Shown: piece by piece, positions 1 to 10,134 of the stretch
How the letters are laid out: each line of letters starts with the position of its first letter
How positions within the stretch are numbered: position 1 is the first letter of the stretch
Assembly: GCF_000422725.1 (NCBI RefSeq)
Contig: NZ_AUGP01000001.1
Coordinates: 57,268 to 121,267, forward strand
Length of the DNA stretch: 64,000 nucleotides
Direction of reading: 5' to 3'
Origin: Flavobacterium subsaxonicum WB 4.1-42 = DSM 21790
GTDB taxonomy: Bacteria; Bacteroidota; Bacteroidia; Flavobacteriales; Flavobacteriaceae
The notes under the pieces: generated by a model
The model's input: only the letters and a program-made list of their open reading frames with translations
What the model was told of the DNA's origin: nothing
Database searches by the model: none
Position numbers and translations under genes: made by a program

Positions 1-2
1 GT

Positions 3-3000
3 ACGCAGCCACCGGCAGCTATAGATAACATAAACCTATCTGTAGTACCATGCCCTGCTCCAACAGGCCTGGTATCAAGTAACCCTACACAAAATGCAGG
101 AACATTTACATGGGTATCGCCTACATCGGTTACACCAACGTTTGATTATTACATTTCTACATCAAACACTCCTCCTACAGCTACTACAACTCCAACAGCT
201 AACCAGGCAGGTGTAACGTTTACAGATAGCACACTTAGCCCATCTACAACTTACTATTTCTGGGTAAGGAGTAACTGTGGCGACGGTACAAGTATTTGGG
301 TTGGCCCTGCAACTTTGCAAACAACGCAAATACCTGCCGAACTTAATTTTGAAGAAGATTGGGAAGACAATGGTACCGGATGGACAATTAACAACAGCAC
401 CCAGCCTAACCAATGGGTTGTGGGTACTGCTGTTGCTAATAGCCCTACCCACTCGCTATACGTAACTAACGATGGCGGAACAACAAATAACTATAACACA
501 AGTGCTGCATCTGTAGTACATGCATTCAGAGATATACTTATACCGGCAGACGCTGTAGATGTTAATATCTCTTTTATGTGGAAAAACGTAGGCGAAACAG
601 GTTGGGATTACATAAGGGTATGGAATGTTCCTGCATCTTTTGTGCCAACGCCAGGCCAGCAAATTACTGCTGCCGCAGACCGTTTCCAGATAGGTGCTAA
701 CTTTGTTGGCCAAAGTGCATGGACTAATTATACAAATACTTTTAACGTATCTAACTACGATGGTACTGCAAGAAGGTTTGTATTTGAGTGGAGAAACGAT
801 GGTGTTATTGGTACACAGCCTCCGGCTGCTGTAGATAATATTTACATTACTCTAATAACCTGCCCTCAGCCAATTACATTAACTGCAACATCTACAGATG
901 AAGTTGCAACATTAAACTGGATACCACAAGGTACAGAATCTGATTGGGAAGTATATGTTGTGCCAACAGGCCAGCCTGCCCCTACACCTACTACTGTTGG
1001 AGTATCGGCCGATGAGCATCCGTTTGATGTAGATGTTAACCCATCTACAACATATCAGGTATATGTTAGGGCAATATGCTCTGACGACGATAAGAGTTTA
1101 TGGACAGGCCCAACATCATTTACTACCGCAATTGGTAATAACGAGTGTTCTGGCGCTACAACATTAACGGTTAACGCAACAGATGTATGTGCCGTTACAA
1201 CAACTGCGCTTTATACAGGTGCTACTGCATCTACTAACGGAACTTTATGTACCGGTACAGTAAACGGTGCCGATATTTGGTATGAATTTACTGCTGTAGA
1301 GGCATCTCACGATGTATCGTTATCTAACTTTACAGGTACGGCACAGCCAATTGTAATTTCGCTTTATGATGGCAGTGCCTGCGATGCGCTTGGCACACCA
1401 ATATATTGCAGCGTTAACAACGTTTTAAGTGCCGATGGTTTAGTACCGGGCAACACTTATACCGTAAGGTTAACTATAAATGTTGCTGCGCCAAGCCTTA
1501 CCACTGCATTTGCAGTTTGTGTAACTACGCCATTAGTAAATGGCCAGCCAGACCCTAATGGTAACTGTAGTATTACTACAATTAATTCAAGTTTTGAGTT
1601 ACCAGACATTACAGGTCCGTATCCTCCGCTAATCAGCGATTATACTATCCCAGGCTGGAGAACAACCGCTACAGACCACATGATAGAAATTTGGCCAGAC
1701 CCTAATTATCAAAGTGTACCTGCATACGAAGGAACCCAGTTTATTGAGCTTAATGCCAATCAGGTATCGGGTGTTTACCAGGATTATACTTCGCCGGCAG
1801 GAACTGTATTCTCTTACAGCTTTGCCCACCGTGCAAGGACACTTAATACTACTGTAACAACCGATGTTGTACAGCTATTGGCAGGAACTCCTAACGGAAC
1901 TTATATACCTGTAGGCCCACAGATATCATCTACAAGTGATGCATGGAACCTTGTTACAGGAACATACACAGTACCTGCAGACCAGCCAATAACACGCTTT
2001 ATATTCCAGTCGATATCAAGTGGTAATGGTAACCCTACGGTAGGTAACTTCTTAGATGATATTACCTTTACTGCAAACAACGGTATCTTATCTGCCAACC
2101 CTGCCGAATTAGATTGCGATAATAACGTAGCTAACATACAGGCTGCCGGTGGTGGCGAATGGGTTGCACATGCTGATAACCCTATGGTAACTGTAATTGC
2201 AGATCCTACAAGTAATACAACTACAATTTCTGGATTTACAGTTCCTGGAACGTATGTTTATGACTGGGTAACCGATTTTTGTACCAGTTCGCTTATAATT
2301 GAATACGAAGGTGGCGATATACCATTACCTACCGTAGCCGATGTGGCTTACTGCCTTGGAGATACTCCTGTTGCCCTTACAGCTACACCATTAGCAGGTA
2401 ACGTACTTAACTGGTATGCCGATGCTACCGGAGGCACTCCATTAGCGGGTGCACCAACACCGGATACTTATGTTGCCGGTACGTATACATTCTACGTTAG
2501 CCAGACACAAGTTGCCTGCGAAAGCCCAAGGGCTGCAATTAATGTAGTTGTTAACCCACTACCTACAGCTCCTGTAGCAGTAGATGTTGAGTATTGCCAA
2601 AATGCTACCGCTTTACCACTTACTGCAACTGCCGATGCTGGCAGCACATTAGTATGGTACGATGGCAATACACAACTTACAGGTGCTCCAACGCCTTTAA
2701 CTACGGTTGTGGGTACAAAAGTGTATAGCGTAAGCCAAATAAATGCTGCTGGTTGCGAGAGTGCTACCACTCCGGTTTTGGTTACTATTAACCCAACAAT
2801 TACTCCGGTAACGGCGTTTACGCTTCCTGCAACAGTATGTATTTCTGCTGCAACCGTACTGCCGTCTCTTGGTACAGGTTACACAACAGGTGGTACTTAT
2901 ACAGCTACAACAGGCCTTACAATAGACCCTGTAACAGGCGAATTAGACCTTACAACAACTACAGCCGGAGACTATGCGGTAACATATACCATCCCTGCAG

Positions 3001-4112
3001 ATGCTGCTACATGTAATGTTGGTAGTACTACCACAGTAAACATTACTGTAACACCACTTGTAGCTACTGTTGCTACATTTAGCTATACTTCTCCAGTATG
3101 TGCGGGCTCAAGCCCAACGCCAATTCCGGCAGCAGGCTTTACGCCGGGTGGCGTTTATAGTACAGACAGTACTACTTTAGTTTTAGATAGCGCAACCGGT
3201 GCTATTACTACAACAGGTATTACTACAACAGGTACTTATAATGTAACCTATACTGTTGCGGCAGATTTGCCAAACTGTATCGATGGTTCTACTTACACTA
3301 CTACAATTACAATTAACCCTGTAGTTGTATCGGTAGCAGAATTTAGTTTTGAAGATTCGTATTGCTTTGGTACTACTACTGCAATGCCATCTCTTGCGGC
3401 TAACTTTACTACAGGTGGTACATTTACAGCAACTACAGGGCTTAGCATTAATGCTACAACAGGCGAAGTAAACATTGCTGCAACGGCACCGGGTATTTAC
3501 AGTGTAACCTATACAGTGGCTGCAGATGCTGCTAACTGTAATAGTGGTGCTACATTTACCGATACCTTTAGTATTGGCAGCGAACTTTTATTTGCTGTTG
3601 AAGGCAATTGCGAAGAAAGCAGCTTTATCCTTTCTGCTGTTGAAGTAGAAAATGGTACTGAGCTTACTGACGCCCTTACCTACTCTTGGACCACAACCGA
3701 TGGTACTGTTGTTGGAACAGATAACCCTACATTTAACGTATCTGAATATGTTATGGGTACACCAACTACAGAAACATTCCCAATAACGTTTGTACTTACC
3801 GTAAACAATGGTGGTTGCGAAAGTTCGGTTCTGTATGAGGTACGTGATATTTCATGTTCTATTCAGCGTGGTATATCGCCTAACAACGATGGCCTTAATG
3901 ATAATTTTGACCTTACATCTCTTGGTGTTAAGAAACTGAGCATCTTTAACCGTTACGGTAAAGAGGTTTATGTTAAGTCTAATTATTCTGCTGAATGGTA
4001 CGGACAAACTAATGGTGGCGACGAGTTGCCAACAGGTACTTATTTCTATGTAATTGAACGCACTGGCGAAAGCAAAACAGGCTGGATTTACGTACAGAGA
4101 CAGGAAAAATAG
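3..4112 (+). CDS. Giant modular surface adhesin, T9SS type B cargo (5' partial)
   Basis: The reading frame is open from the first bases of the window, so the start lies upstream; 1369 residues are visible. The visible order is: the end of one MAM-like/choice-of-anchor J module, an FN3-like domain, a second J-like module (about residues 110-285), a second FN3, a pre-peptidase-C-like domain, a jelly-roll-like domain beginning SSFELP, two Ig-like modules of the YC...LTAT...WY type, and three modules beginning VxxF(T/S). The last 80 residues match the gliding-motility/type B sorting domain (GISPNNDGLNDNFDL, FNRYGKEVY, LPTGTYFYVI). The window opens inside the motif TQPPAAIDNI, which recurs near base 820 as TQPPAAVDNI, so J+FN3 is itself a repeated block of about 830 bp. 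The likely role is a secreted, surface-attached adhesin. A terminator follows directly. Confidence 0.9.
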   Translation, partial: TQPPAAIDNINLSVVPCPAPTGLVSSNPTQNAGTFTWVSPTSVTPTFDYYISTSNTPPTATTTPTANQAGVTFTDSTLSPSTTYYFWVRSNCGDGTSIWVGPATLQTTQIPAELNFEEDWEDNGTGWTINNSTQPNQWVVGTAVANSPTHSLYVTNDGGTTNNYNTSAASVVHAFRDILIPADAVDVNISFMWKNVGETGWDYIRVWNVPASFVPTPGQQITAAADRFQIGANFVGQSAWTNYTNTFNVSNYDGTARRFVFEWRNDGVIGTQPPAAVDNIYITLITCPQPITLTATSTDEVATLNWIPQGTESDWEVYVVPTGQPAPTPTTVGVSADEHPFDVDVNPSTTYQVYVRAICSDDDKSLWTGPTSFTTAIGNNECSGATTLTVNATDVCAVTTTALYTGATASTNGTLCTGTVNGADIWYEFTAVEASHDVSLSNFTGTAQPIVISLYDGSACDALGTPIYCSVNNVLSADGLVPGNTYTVRLTINVAAPSLTTAFAVCVTTPLVNGQPDPNGNCSITTINSSFELPDITGPYPPLISDYTIPGWRTTATDHMIEIWPDPNYQSVPAYEGTQFIELNANQVSGVYQDYTSPAGTVFSYSFAHRARTLNTTVTTDVVQLLAGTPNGTYIPVGPQISSTSDAWNLVTGTYTVPADQPITRFIFQSISSGNGNPTVGNFLDDITFTANNGILSANPAELDCDNNVANIQAAGGGEWVAHADNPMVTVIADPTSNTTTISGFTVPGTYVYDWVTDFCTSSLIIEYEGGDIPLPTVADVAYCLGDTPVALTATPLAGNVLNWYADATGGTPLAGAPTPDTYVAGTYTFYVSQTQVACESPRAAINVVVNPLPTAPVAVDVEYCQNATALPLTATADAGSTLVWYDGNTQLTGAPTPLTTVVGTKVYSVSQINAAGCESATTPVLVTINPTITPVTAFTLPATVCISAATVLPSLGTGYTTGGTYTATTGLTIDPVTGELDLTTTTAGDYAVTYTIPADAATCNVGSTTTVNITVTPLVATVATFSYTSPVCAGSSPTPIPAAGFTPGGVYSTDSTTLVLDSATGAITTTGITTTGTYNVTYTVAADLPNCIDGSTYTTTITINPVVVSVAEFSFEDSYCFGTTTAMPSLAANFTTGGTFTATTGLSINATTGEVNIAATAPGIYSVTYTVAADAANCNSGATFTDTFSIGSELLFAVEGNCEESSFILSAVEVENGTELTDALTYSWTTTDGTVVGTDNPTFNVSEYVMGTPTTETFPITFVLTVNNGGCESSVLYEVRDISCSIQRGISPNNDGLNDNFDLTSLGVKKLSIFNRYGKEVYVKSNYSAEWYGQTNGGDELPTGTYFYVIERTGESKTGWIYVQRQEK

Positions 4113-4140
4113 TAGTTACTATACCCTTCTAAATATTCTA

Positions 4141-4169
4141 AGCCCCGCAATAGCGGGGCTTATTTTTTT
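4141..4169 (+). terminator. Intrinsic terminator after the first adhesin
   Basis: AGCCCCGC and GCGGGGCT form a perfect 8-bp GC-rich stem with an AATA loop, followed within two bases by seven Ts. It lies 28 bases after the adhesin stop codon and separates it from the next adhesin gene. Confidence 0.9.
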
Positions 4170-4294
4170 GCATTATTTATTAATTAAATAATATTTTATG
4201 CTTTTATTGTGAATAACACATTACTTCTCTTAAAGTCAGGTTAATGTTTTAATAAAACACCCTTAAAGGAAAAAACTATGCATGCATCATGGTA

Positions 4295-4302
4295 TAATTT
4301 TG
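4295..4302 (+). promoter_or_regulatory. Bacteroidota -7 box of the SprB-like gene
   Basis: TAATTTTG matches the TAnnTTTG consensus of Bacteroidota sigma-A promoters and lies 19 bases before the start codon. No TTG is seen at the expected -33 distance, so the assignment rests on the -7 box and its position. Confidence 0.5.
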
Positions 4303-4321
4303 TATAAAATCACTAATTACT

Positions 4322-7300
4322 ATGAAAAGAAAAATTACTCCTTCCAGGATTAATCCCTTTATGTTTTTTTTATTCCTGATTAATACCCTGGCTTTTGCTC
4401 AGCCATGCTTACCACCTGTAGTTGCATCTTTTAGCCCGGCATCGGGTCCAGCAAATACGGTAGTAACCATAACTGGCGTTGGGTTTGAAAGTGGCACCGG
4501 CACATCGGCCATTTTATTTAACGGTATGGCATCATCCGGCTTTACCGTAGTATCTAACACACAGATTAAAGCAGTGGTTCCGGAAAACGGCACCACCGGA
4601 AGTATTAGTGTAATAACCAATGGCTGTACGGCCACAACCTCATCATTTACAGTATTTAATTCTGTTTGTGCATCGGCAACAGCCTCTATAACGGCGCAAC
4701 CTGCCAGCCAGGCCATCTGCGAAGGCAGCCAGGCACAATTTAGTGTTGCCCTTAGCAACAGTAGCGGTTTTACCTATCAATGGAAAATGCTAACTGGCAA
4801 TAGCTGGATTTCTATATCAGATAATGGTTACTTTTCCGGCTCCAATACGGCAACACTTACTATTAACAATACACCATTGGCTTATAATTCGGCACAGTTT
4901 TATTGCGAAGCCACTTCTGTGGGCTGCTCTTTAGTGAGCAACGCTACACAATTAACAGTGTCGCCACTTCCGGTAGTTATATACCTTCCGGTACAGCCTA
5001 CCTGTTTAATTACATCGGGCAGTGTATTGATTGTACCTTTAGTAGGCAACGACTTACTATATAGTATAGATGGCACCAATTTTCAGTCGGGTACAACATT
5101 CAGCAATTTAACGCCCGGCCAATATACACTTACCGTAAAAACATCGGCTAATTGTACTACAACTATGCCGTTTACAATAGACCCGTTACCAACATTACCG
5201 GCAGTAGCCAATGTAACATTAACGCAGCCGGATTGTAATGGCATTACAACTGGCAGCATCACCATCAATTCTCCAATAGATTTAGGGTTGAATTATAGCA
5301 TCGACGGAACTAACTTCCAGTCGGGCACTACTTTTACAGATCTTGCACCGGGTACCTATACTGTTACAGTAATGACGGCTTTAGGTTGTATATCAGTATC
5401 GGCAACGATAACTATTAACGAGGTGCCTCTTATACCCGCAGTAGCTACAACAAGCGCTACACAGGCAAGCTGTACGGTACCAACCGGAACAATTACTGTA
5501 ACTGCCCCAACCGGCACGGGCTTAACTTACAGCATAAACGGTACTGATTTTCAATCATCGCCCGTATTTACAGGCCTTGCGGCAGGAACTTATTCTATTA
5601 CCACACAAAGTACAGGTGGTTGTACATCTGTAACTACTCCAATTACTATTAACGTAGCGCCAATAGCGCCGGTAGTAGCCACTACAACTGTAACACAGCC
5701 AACATGCGATGTAGCAACAGGTTCTATAACAATAACCAGCCCAACAGGTGCAGGTTTAGAATATAGTATTGACGGAACATCATTCCAGTCGGGTACAACA
5801 TTCGCTAACCTTGCTGCCGGAATCTATACCATTACAACTCAAACTACAGATGGTTGTACCTCTCAAACTACTCCAATTACAATCAATCAGGCACCAATAG
5901 TACCGGTAGTTGCAACAACAACGGTAGCACAGCCAAGCTGTACGGTACCAACGGGAACAATTACAGTATCTGCACCAACCGGCGCGGGATTAACTTATAG
6001 CATAAATGGTACTGATTTTCAATCATCACCTGTATTTGCAGGCCTTGCACCGGGTAGCTACACTATCACTACACAAAGTACTGGTAGCTGTACATCTGAG
6101 TCAGCTTCGGTTACTATTAACGCAGCACCAACAGTACCTGTGGTAGCAACTACAACTGTTACACAACCAACGTGTATTGTAGCAACAGGCTCTATAACAG
6201 TAACTAACCCAACAGGTGCAGATGTTACCTATAGCCTTGACGGAACAACATTCCAGTCGGAAGCAACTTTTACCAACCTTGCTGCCGGTACGTATACCAT
6301 TACAACTCAAAATGCAGGTGGTTGTACATCAGAGACATCTGAAATTACTATCAACATAGCACCAACAGTGCCTGCCGTTGCTACAGCAACAGCAATTCAG
6401 CCAACGTGTATTATACCAAGCGGACGTATTGATGTTACTGCTCCAACGGGCACAGGTATTTTATACAGCATAGACGGTACAACTTTCCAAACAGGATCAA
6501 GCTTTGCTAACCTTGCACCAGGCAACTATATTATTACAGTACAAAATGCAGGAGGGTGTACATCTCAAACTACTGCCATTACAATTAACGAAGTACCTTT
6601 AGCTCCTGCTGTTGCAACAACAACTGTTGCACAACCAACTTGTACTGTTACAAGCGGAACTATTACAATTACAAACCCGGGCACAGGCTTAACGTATAGC
6701 ATTGATGGAACAACATTCCAGTCGGGTACAACGTTTGCCAACCTTACCGAGGGTACATACACTGTTACAACACTGAGCGCAGATGGTTGTACATCTGAAA
6801 CTGCTACAATTACCATTAACGCTGCGCCTGTTGTACCGGCAGTAGCCACTACAACTGTAACACAACCTACCTGTACTGTTGCAACAGGTACTATAGCTAT
6901 AACGGCTCCAACCGGAGCAGGACTTACTTATAGTATTGACGGAACAACTTTTCAATCTACCACTACCTTTGCTAACCTTACCGAAGGCAGCTACACGGTT
7001 ACGGTACAAAATGCAACAGGATGTACATCTACATCAACCATCACAATAAACCAGGCACCAACAGCACCGGCTTTAGCAGTAGCCACTGTAACACAGCCAA
7101 CGTGTACCGTTGCAGGCGGAACCATAGTTATATCATCGCCTACAGGCACAGGTTTGACTTATAGTATTAATGATACAACTTTCCAGACCGGAACTACTTT
7201 TGCTAACGTAGCCGAAGGGTCTTACACTATTACGGTACAAAACGCAGCGGGTTGTATCTCGCAATCATTACCGGTAACTATAAACGCCGCCCCAACAGCA

Positions 7301-8998
7301 CCTGCCGTTGCAACTACTACAGTAGTACAGCCAGGTTGCGTAGTTAAAGGCAGCATTACAGTAACAGCGCCTTTAGAAGCAGGTTTAATGTATAGCATTG
7401 ATGGTGTAAACTATCAGCCGGAAGCTTTGTTCGGAAATCTTGATCCGGGTATATACAATGTTACAGTTATGAATGTCGCAGGATGTACATCTCAAACAAC
7501 AGCTATCATCCTTAACCCTATTCCTGCCCCACCGGCCGCTCCTGTAACTACGGTAACACAGCCAAACTGTACAGGTATAACAACAGGTACAATAGAAATT
7601 ACATCGCCAACAGGAACCGATTTAACCTATAGCATTGATGGCACTACCTACCAGGCAGGTACTACTTTTGCTAACCTTACTACAGGAACATATAACGTTA
7701 CGGTACAAAATGCTGCAGGTTGTACATCTGCCGCTGCACAAGTAACTATAGTTGCCCCGGTAACGCCTGCGGTTGCAAGCTTTACACCTGTTCAGCCAAC
7801 ATGCACCACTCCCGGTAGCATTGTAGTTACTGCCCCACTTGGCGCACAATATACTTATAGCATAGACGGTACAAACTACCAGGCATCAGCAACATTTGCT
7901 AATGTACAGGGAGGTACCTATACGCTAACCGTTATGGCCCAGGGCGGATGCACATCGGCCACAGCGCCAATAACTATCAACAATGCCCCTGCACCGGCAG
8001 TTGCTACTACTTATGTAATACAACCAACCTGCCTTAATAGTTTTGGCAGCATCATGGTAACATCGCCAATAGGCAGTGAATATACCTATAGTATAAATGG
8101 TGGCTTAACCTACCAGAGCAATGTATTGTTTGATAACCTTGTAACCGATAATTATACTATTACAGTTAGCGGTAACGGATGTACATCTGTAACGCCTGTA
8201 ATACATATTGATGCTGTGCCGGAAATTCCGACAAACATTACCGTTAACGTAATACAGCCAACTTGCACATCTGCAATGGGCGGAACAATTGTTGTATCTA
8301 CCCCTCCTGGAGCAACATATACGTATAGTATAGATGGTGTTAACTACCAAACAAGCGGAAACTTTAATGCTTTTCCCGGTACTTATAACGTAACGGTTAA
8401 GAGTGCGGGTGGTTGCGTTTCTCAGGCTATACCTACAGTGGTTAACCCTGCCAGTGGCGAAATACTTATTACAAGCACCGAAGGTTGCAGGCAGGTAGGA
8501 TTAACATCCGGCTATGTTGCAGAGGTTACCTTAGTAGATGCCGCTTTTGCCGATGTTGTTTATTATACATGGAAAGATGCAAACGGAAATGTAGTAAGCA
8601 ACGATAGTTACTTTAATGTAACACAATATGCTAACGATAAAGGTTTAACAAGCAGCAATTATCCGTTAGCGTTTACTGCAACGGTTACTTCTCTTGGCGG
8701 ATGCCAGAGCACATTAAGCTTTAATGTTGCCAGTACGTTCTGCGATATCCCTAAGGGTATTTCTCCTAACAATGATGGTATGAATGACAACTTTGATCTT
8801 ACAGGCTTAAACGCCTCTAAACTAAGTATCTTTAACCGCTATGGTAAAGAGGTTTACAGCAAAAGCTCATATAAAGATGAATGGTTTGGCCAAACCGATA
8901 ATGATGAAGAATTGCCAACCGGAACATACTACTACGTTATTGATACTACCGCCGGTAACAAAACCGGATGGGTATATATCAACCGTCAGGATAAATAG
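4322..8998 (+). CDS. SprB-repeat surface adhesin, T9SS type B cargo
   Basis: This 1558-residue protein starts with a signal peptide ending near LAFAQ, followed by an IPT/TIG domain (about 30-110), an Ig-like domain (about 120-220) and fifteen tandem SprB-type repeats of 76-79 residues (about 224-1378). Each repeat has the skeleton QPxC ... YSIDGTxFQ ... F.NL..G.YT(I/V)T ... GCTS, with two conserved cysteines. The C-terminal 80 residues are a type B sorting domain almost identical to that of the preceding adhesin (GISPNNDGMNDNFDL). SprB-family proteins are carried along the cell surface by the gliding machinery in Flavobacterium, so a motility or attachment adhesin is the likely role. No T9SS or gliding machinery gene is in the window. 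The gene has its own promoter and terminator. Confidence 0.93.
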   Translation: MKRKITPSRINPFMFFLFLINTLAFAQPCLPPVVASFSPASGPANTVVTITGVGFESGTGTSAILFNGMASSGFTVVSNTQIKAVVPENGTTGSISVITNGCTATTSSFTVFNSVCASATASITAQPASQAICEGSQAQFSVALSNSSGFTYQWKMLTGNSWISISDNGYFSGSNTATLTINNTPLAYNSAQFYCEATSVGCSLVSNATQLTVSPLPVVIYLPVQPTCLITSGSVLIVPLVGNDLLYSIDGTNFQSGTTFSNLTPGQYTLTVKTSANCTTTMPFTIDPLPTLPAVANVTLTQPDCNGITTGSITINSPIDLGLNYSIDGTNFQSGTTFTDLAPGTYTVTVMTALGCISVSATITINEVPLIPAVATTSATQASCTVPTGTITVTAPTGTGLTYSINGTDFQSSPVFTGLAAGTYSITTQSTGGCTSVTTPITINVAPIAPVVATTTVTQPTCDVATGSITITSPTGAGLEYSIDGTSFQSGTTFANLAAGIYTITTQTTDGCTSQTTPITINQAPIVPVVATTTVAQPSCTVPTGTITVSAPTGAGLTYSINGTDFQSSPVFAGLAPGSYTITTQSTGSCTSESASVTINAAPTVPVVATTTVTQPTCIVATGSITVTNPTGADVTYSLDGTTFQSEATFTNLAAGTYTITTQNAGGCTSETSEITINIAPTVPAVATATAIQPTCIIPSGRIDVTAPTGTGILYSIDGTTFQTGSSFANLAPGNYIITVQNAGGCTSQTTAITINEVPLAPAVATTTVAQPTCTVTSGTITITNPGTGLTYSIDGTTFQSGTTFANLTEGTYTVTTLSADGCTSETATITINAAPVVPAVATTTVTQPTCTVATGTIAITAPTGAGLTYSIDGTTFQSTTTFANLTEGSYTVTVQNATGCTSTSTITINQAPTAPALAVATVTQPTCTVAGGTIVISSPTGTGLTYSINDTTFQTGTTFANVAEGSYTITVQNAAGCISQSLPVTINAAPTAPAVATTTVVQPGCVVKGSITVTAPLEAGLMYSIDGVNYQPEALFGNLDPGIYNVTVMNVAGCTSQTTAIILNPIPAPPAAPVTTVTQPNCTGITTGTIEITSPTGTDLTYSIDGTTYQAGTTFANLTTGTYNVTVQNAAGCTSAAAQVTIVAPVTPAVASFTPVQPTCTTPGSIVVTAPLGAQYTYSIDGTNYQASATFANVQGGTYTLTVMAQGGCTSATAPITINNAPAPAVATTYVIQPTCLNSFGSIMVTSPIGSEYTYSINGGLTYQSNVLFDNLVTDNYTITVSGNGCTSVTPVIHIDAVPEIPTNITVNVIQPTCTSAMGGTIVVSTPPGATYTYSIDGVNYQTSGNFNAFPGTYNVTVKSAGGCVSQAIPTVVNPASGEILITSTEGCRQVGLTSGYVAEVTLVDAAFADVVYYTWKDANGNVVSNDSYFNVTQYANDKGLTSSNYPLAFTATVTSLGGCQSTLSFNVASTFCDIPKGISPNNDGMNDNFDLTGLNASKLSIFNRYGKEVYSKSSYKDEWFGQTDNDEELPTGTYYYVIDTTAGNKTGWVYINRQDK
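4991..8455 (+). repeat. Fifteen in-frame SprB-type repeats (about 231 bp each)
   Basis: Fifteen consecutive coding repeats each encode about 77 residues, beginning at QPTC/QPDC/QASC. Units 3 and 5 share SINGTDFQSSPVF, while units 4 and 6 share VATGSIT and a different middle, so part of the array looks like duplication of a two-unit block. Short identical DNA blocks between units (for example around 5665 and 6840) would allow homologous slippage. Confidence 0.9.
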
Positions 8999-9004
8999 AT
9001 CAGG

Positions 9005-9060
9005 TACTTTATAAAACAATAGAGCCCGGCAATTGCCGGGCTCTATTGTTTTATAAAGTA
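9005..9060. terminator. 56-bp perfect palindrome, bidirectional terminator
   Basis: The 56 bases are a perfect palindrome: 28-base arms running from TACTTTATAAAACAATAGAG through CCCGGCAA to a dyad centre at 9032/9033. It lies between the convergent SprB-like gene (stop 8998) and PAP2 gene (stop 9068). The GC core flanked by A-rich and T-rich sides would make a terminator in either direction. Confidence 0.85.
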
Positions 9061-9067
9061 TTGAATG

Positions 9068-9835
9068 CTAAAATTTAAGGGCAAGGTTTAACCCTACCTG
9101 CTGCCCGTTGTAAAACGGTAATGCTATGGCGCTCATCTTATTTTCTTCGGTACCAAAAAATAGCTTTTGCATCGATGGGTAAAGCCAGTAGGCCAGCTTA
9201 GTACTCAGGATGCCTATACCCGCCCCTGCGGCAACATCGGTAACCCAGTGCCTGTTATTGTATATTCTAAGAAAGCCCGTGCCTGCCGCTACTACATAGC
9301 CCGAGATACCGTACCAAACCGAAACATCTTTATACTCCTGCCACATAAATTCGGCACCGGAAAAAGCAGTCGCGGTATGGCCCGATGGAAACGAATTATC
9401 GGTAGTGCCATCCGGCCTCTCTATCTTAGCTAACGACTTAACGCTCATAACCGTACCGCACATAATAAGTTGCGATGTAAGCAATATAACGGTCCTGTCT
9501 CTAAAATTGTGCTTTCCTTTAATGCCCATTGCATTAAGCGCATATACCGATAATGCCGGGGCATAACGGGTATAATCGTCTATTTTGGTACTGTTATCGT
9601 GGTCGCCAACTTTGCGTTGTACCTGCCTGTTAATGTCTCTTATCTCGCCGCTGGTCAATCCAACTAAACCGTAGCCCACTAATACAGTAGGTATGGCTAT
9701 CTTTTTAAGTACGGAATGGTCTCTGGTAGCATTAGACTGGTTTACAAGGGTATCTTTACCAATAATAATCTGATCCTGCGCGCTTACTGCAAATACATTA
9801 AGTACAAACAGCGTTAACATGACTTTCTTCTTCAT
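9068..9835 (-). CDS. PAP2-family phosphatase, exported
   Basis: The 255-residue protein has a signal peptide ending near VSAQ (residue 20). It carries the three phosphatase signatures: KIERP at 137-141, PSGH at 150-153, and R190...H196...D200 in RIYNNRHWVTD. These are the catalytic residues of the type 2 phosphatidic acid phosphatase family, which dephosphorylates lipid phosphates such as undecaprenyl pyrophosphate or phosphatidylglycerophosphate at the periplasmic face. The substrate cannot be read from the sequence. It is monocistronic, converging on the adhesin gene across the 56-bp palindrome. Confidence 0.88.
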   Translation of the reverse strand: MKKKVMLTLFVLNVFAVSAQDQIIIGKDTLVNQSNATRDHSVLKKIAIPTVLVGYGLVGLTSGEIRDINRQVQRKVGDHDNSTKIDDYTRYAPALSVYALNAMGIKGKHNFRDRTVILLTSQLIMCGTVMSVKSLAKIERPDGTTDNSFPSGHTATAFSGAEFMWQEYKDVSVWYGISGYVVAAGTGFLRIYNNRHWVTDVAAGAGIGILSTKLAYWLYPSMQKLFFGTEENKMSAIALPFYNGQQVGLNLALKF

Positions 9836-10010
9836 TAATATCCTTTACGTAATCATCAGCAGTACTTTAACACAAAGCATGCCAAATATGATATGCTTAA
9901 TTTTTATTGCCTGCTATTTAACAATAAATAGTACAACGAATTACAAAGTGGTTTTAGTATAGCGCTTAAAGCATAAACGTTAAAAATTTAACATTTATGA
10001 GGTGTAAACA

Positions 10011-10040
10011 AATCAGCCCCGCATGTGCGGGGCTGATTTT
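10011..10040. terminator. Terminator-like hairpin downstream of the helical-protein gene
   Basis: AATCAGCCCCGCA pairs perfectly with TGCGGGGCTGATT across a tight centre, with five Ts on the plus side and a T-rich stretch on the minus side. It sits 95 bases downstream of the minus-strand gene ending at 10135 and probably ends that transcript. Confidence 0.7.
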
Positions 10041-10134
10041 TAAGGGTATTGTTGGATCAATACGCATTATTCCAGAACGGAATGAAAGTGGCACGATCGT
10101 GCCCTAACAATATTATTTTTAAGTAATTAGGTAA

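Noticed and set aside
6101..7009. Long antisense frames opposite the SprB repeats
   Set aside because: They arise from the repeated, Thr-rich coding sequence; they are Cys/Ser/Tyr-rich or Val-rich with no family resemblance and no promoter.
9167..9433. Plus-strand frame opposite the PAP2 gene
   Set aside because: It is antisense to a gene with clear catalytic motifs and lacks its own signals.
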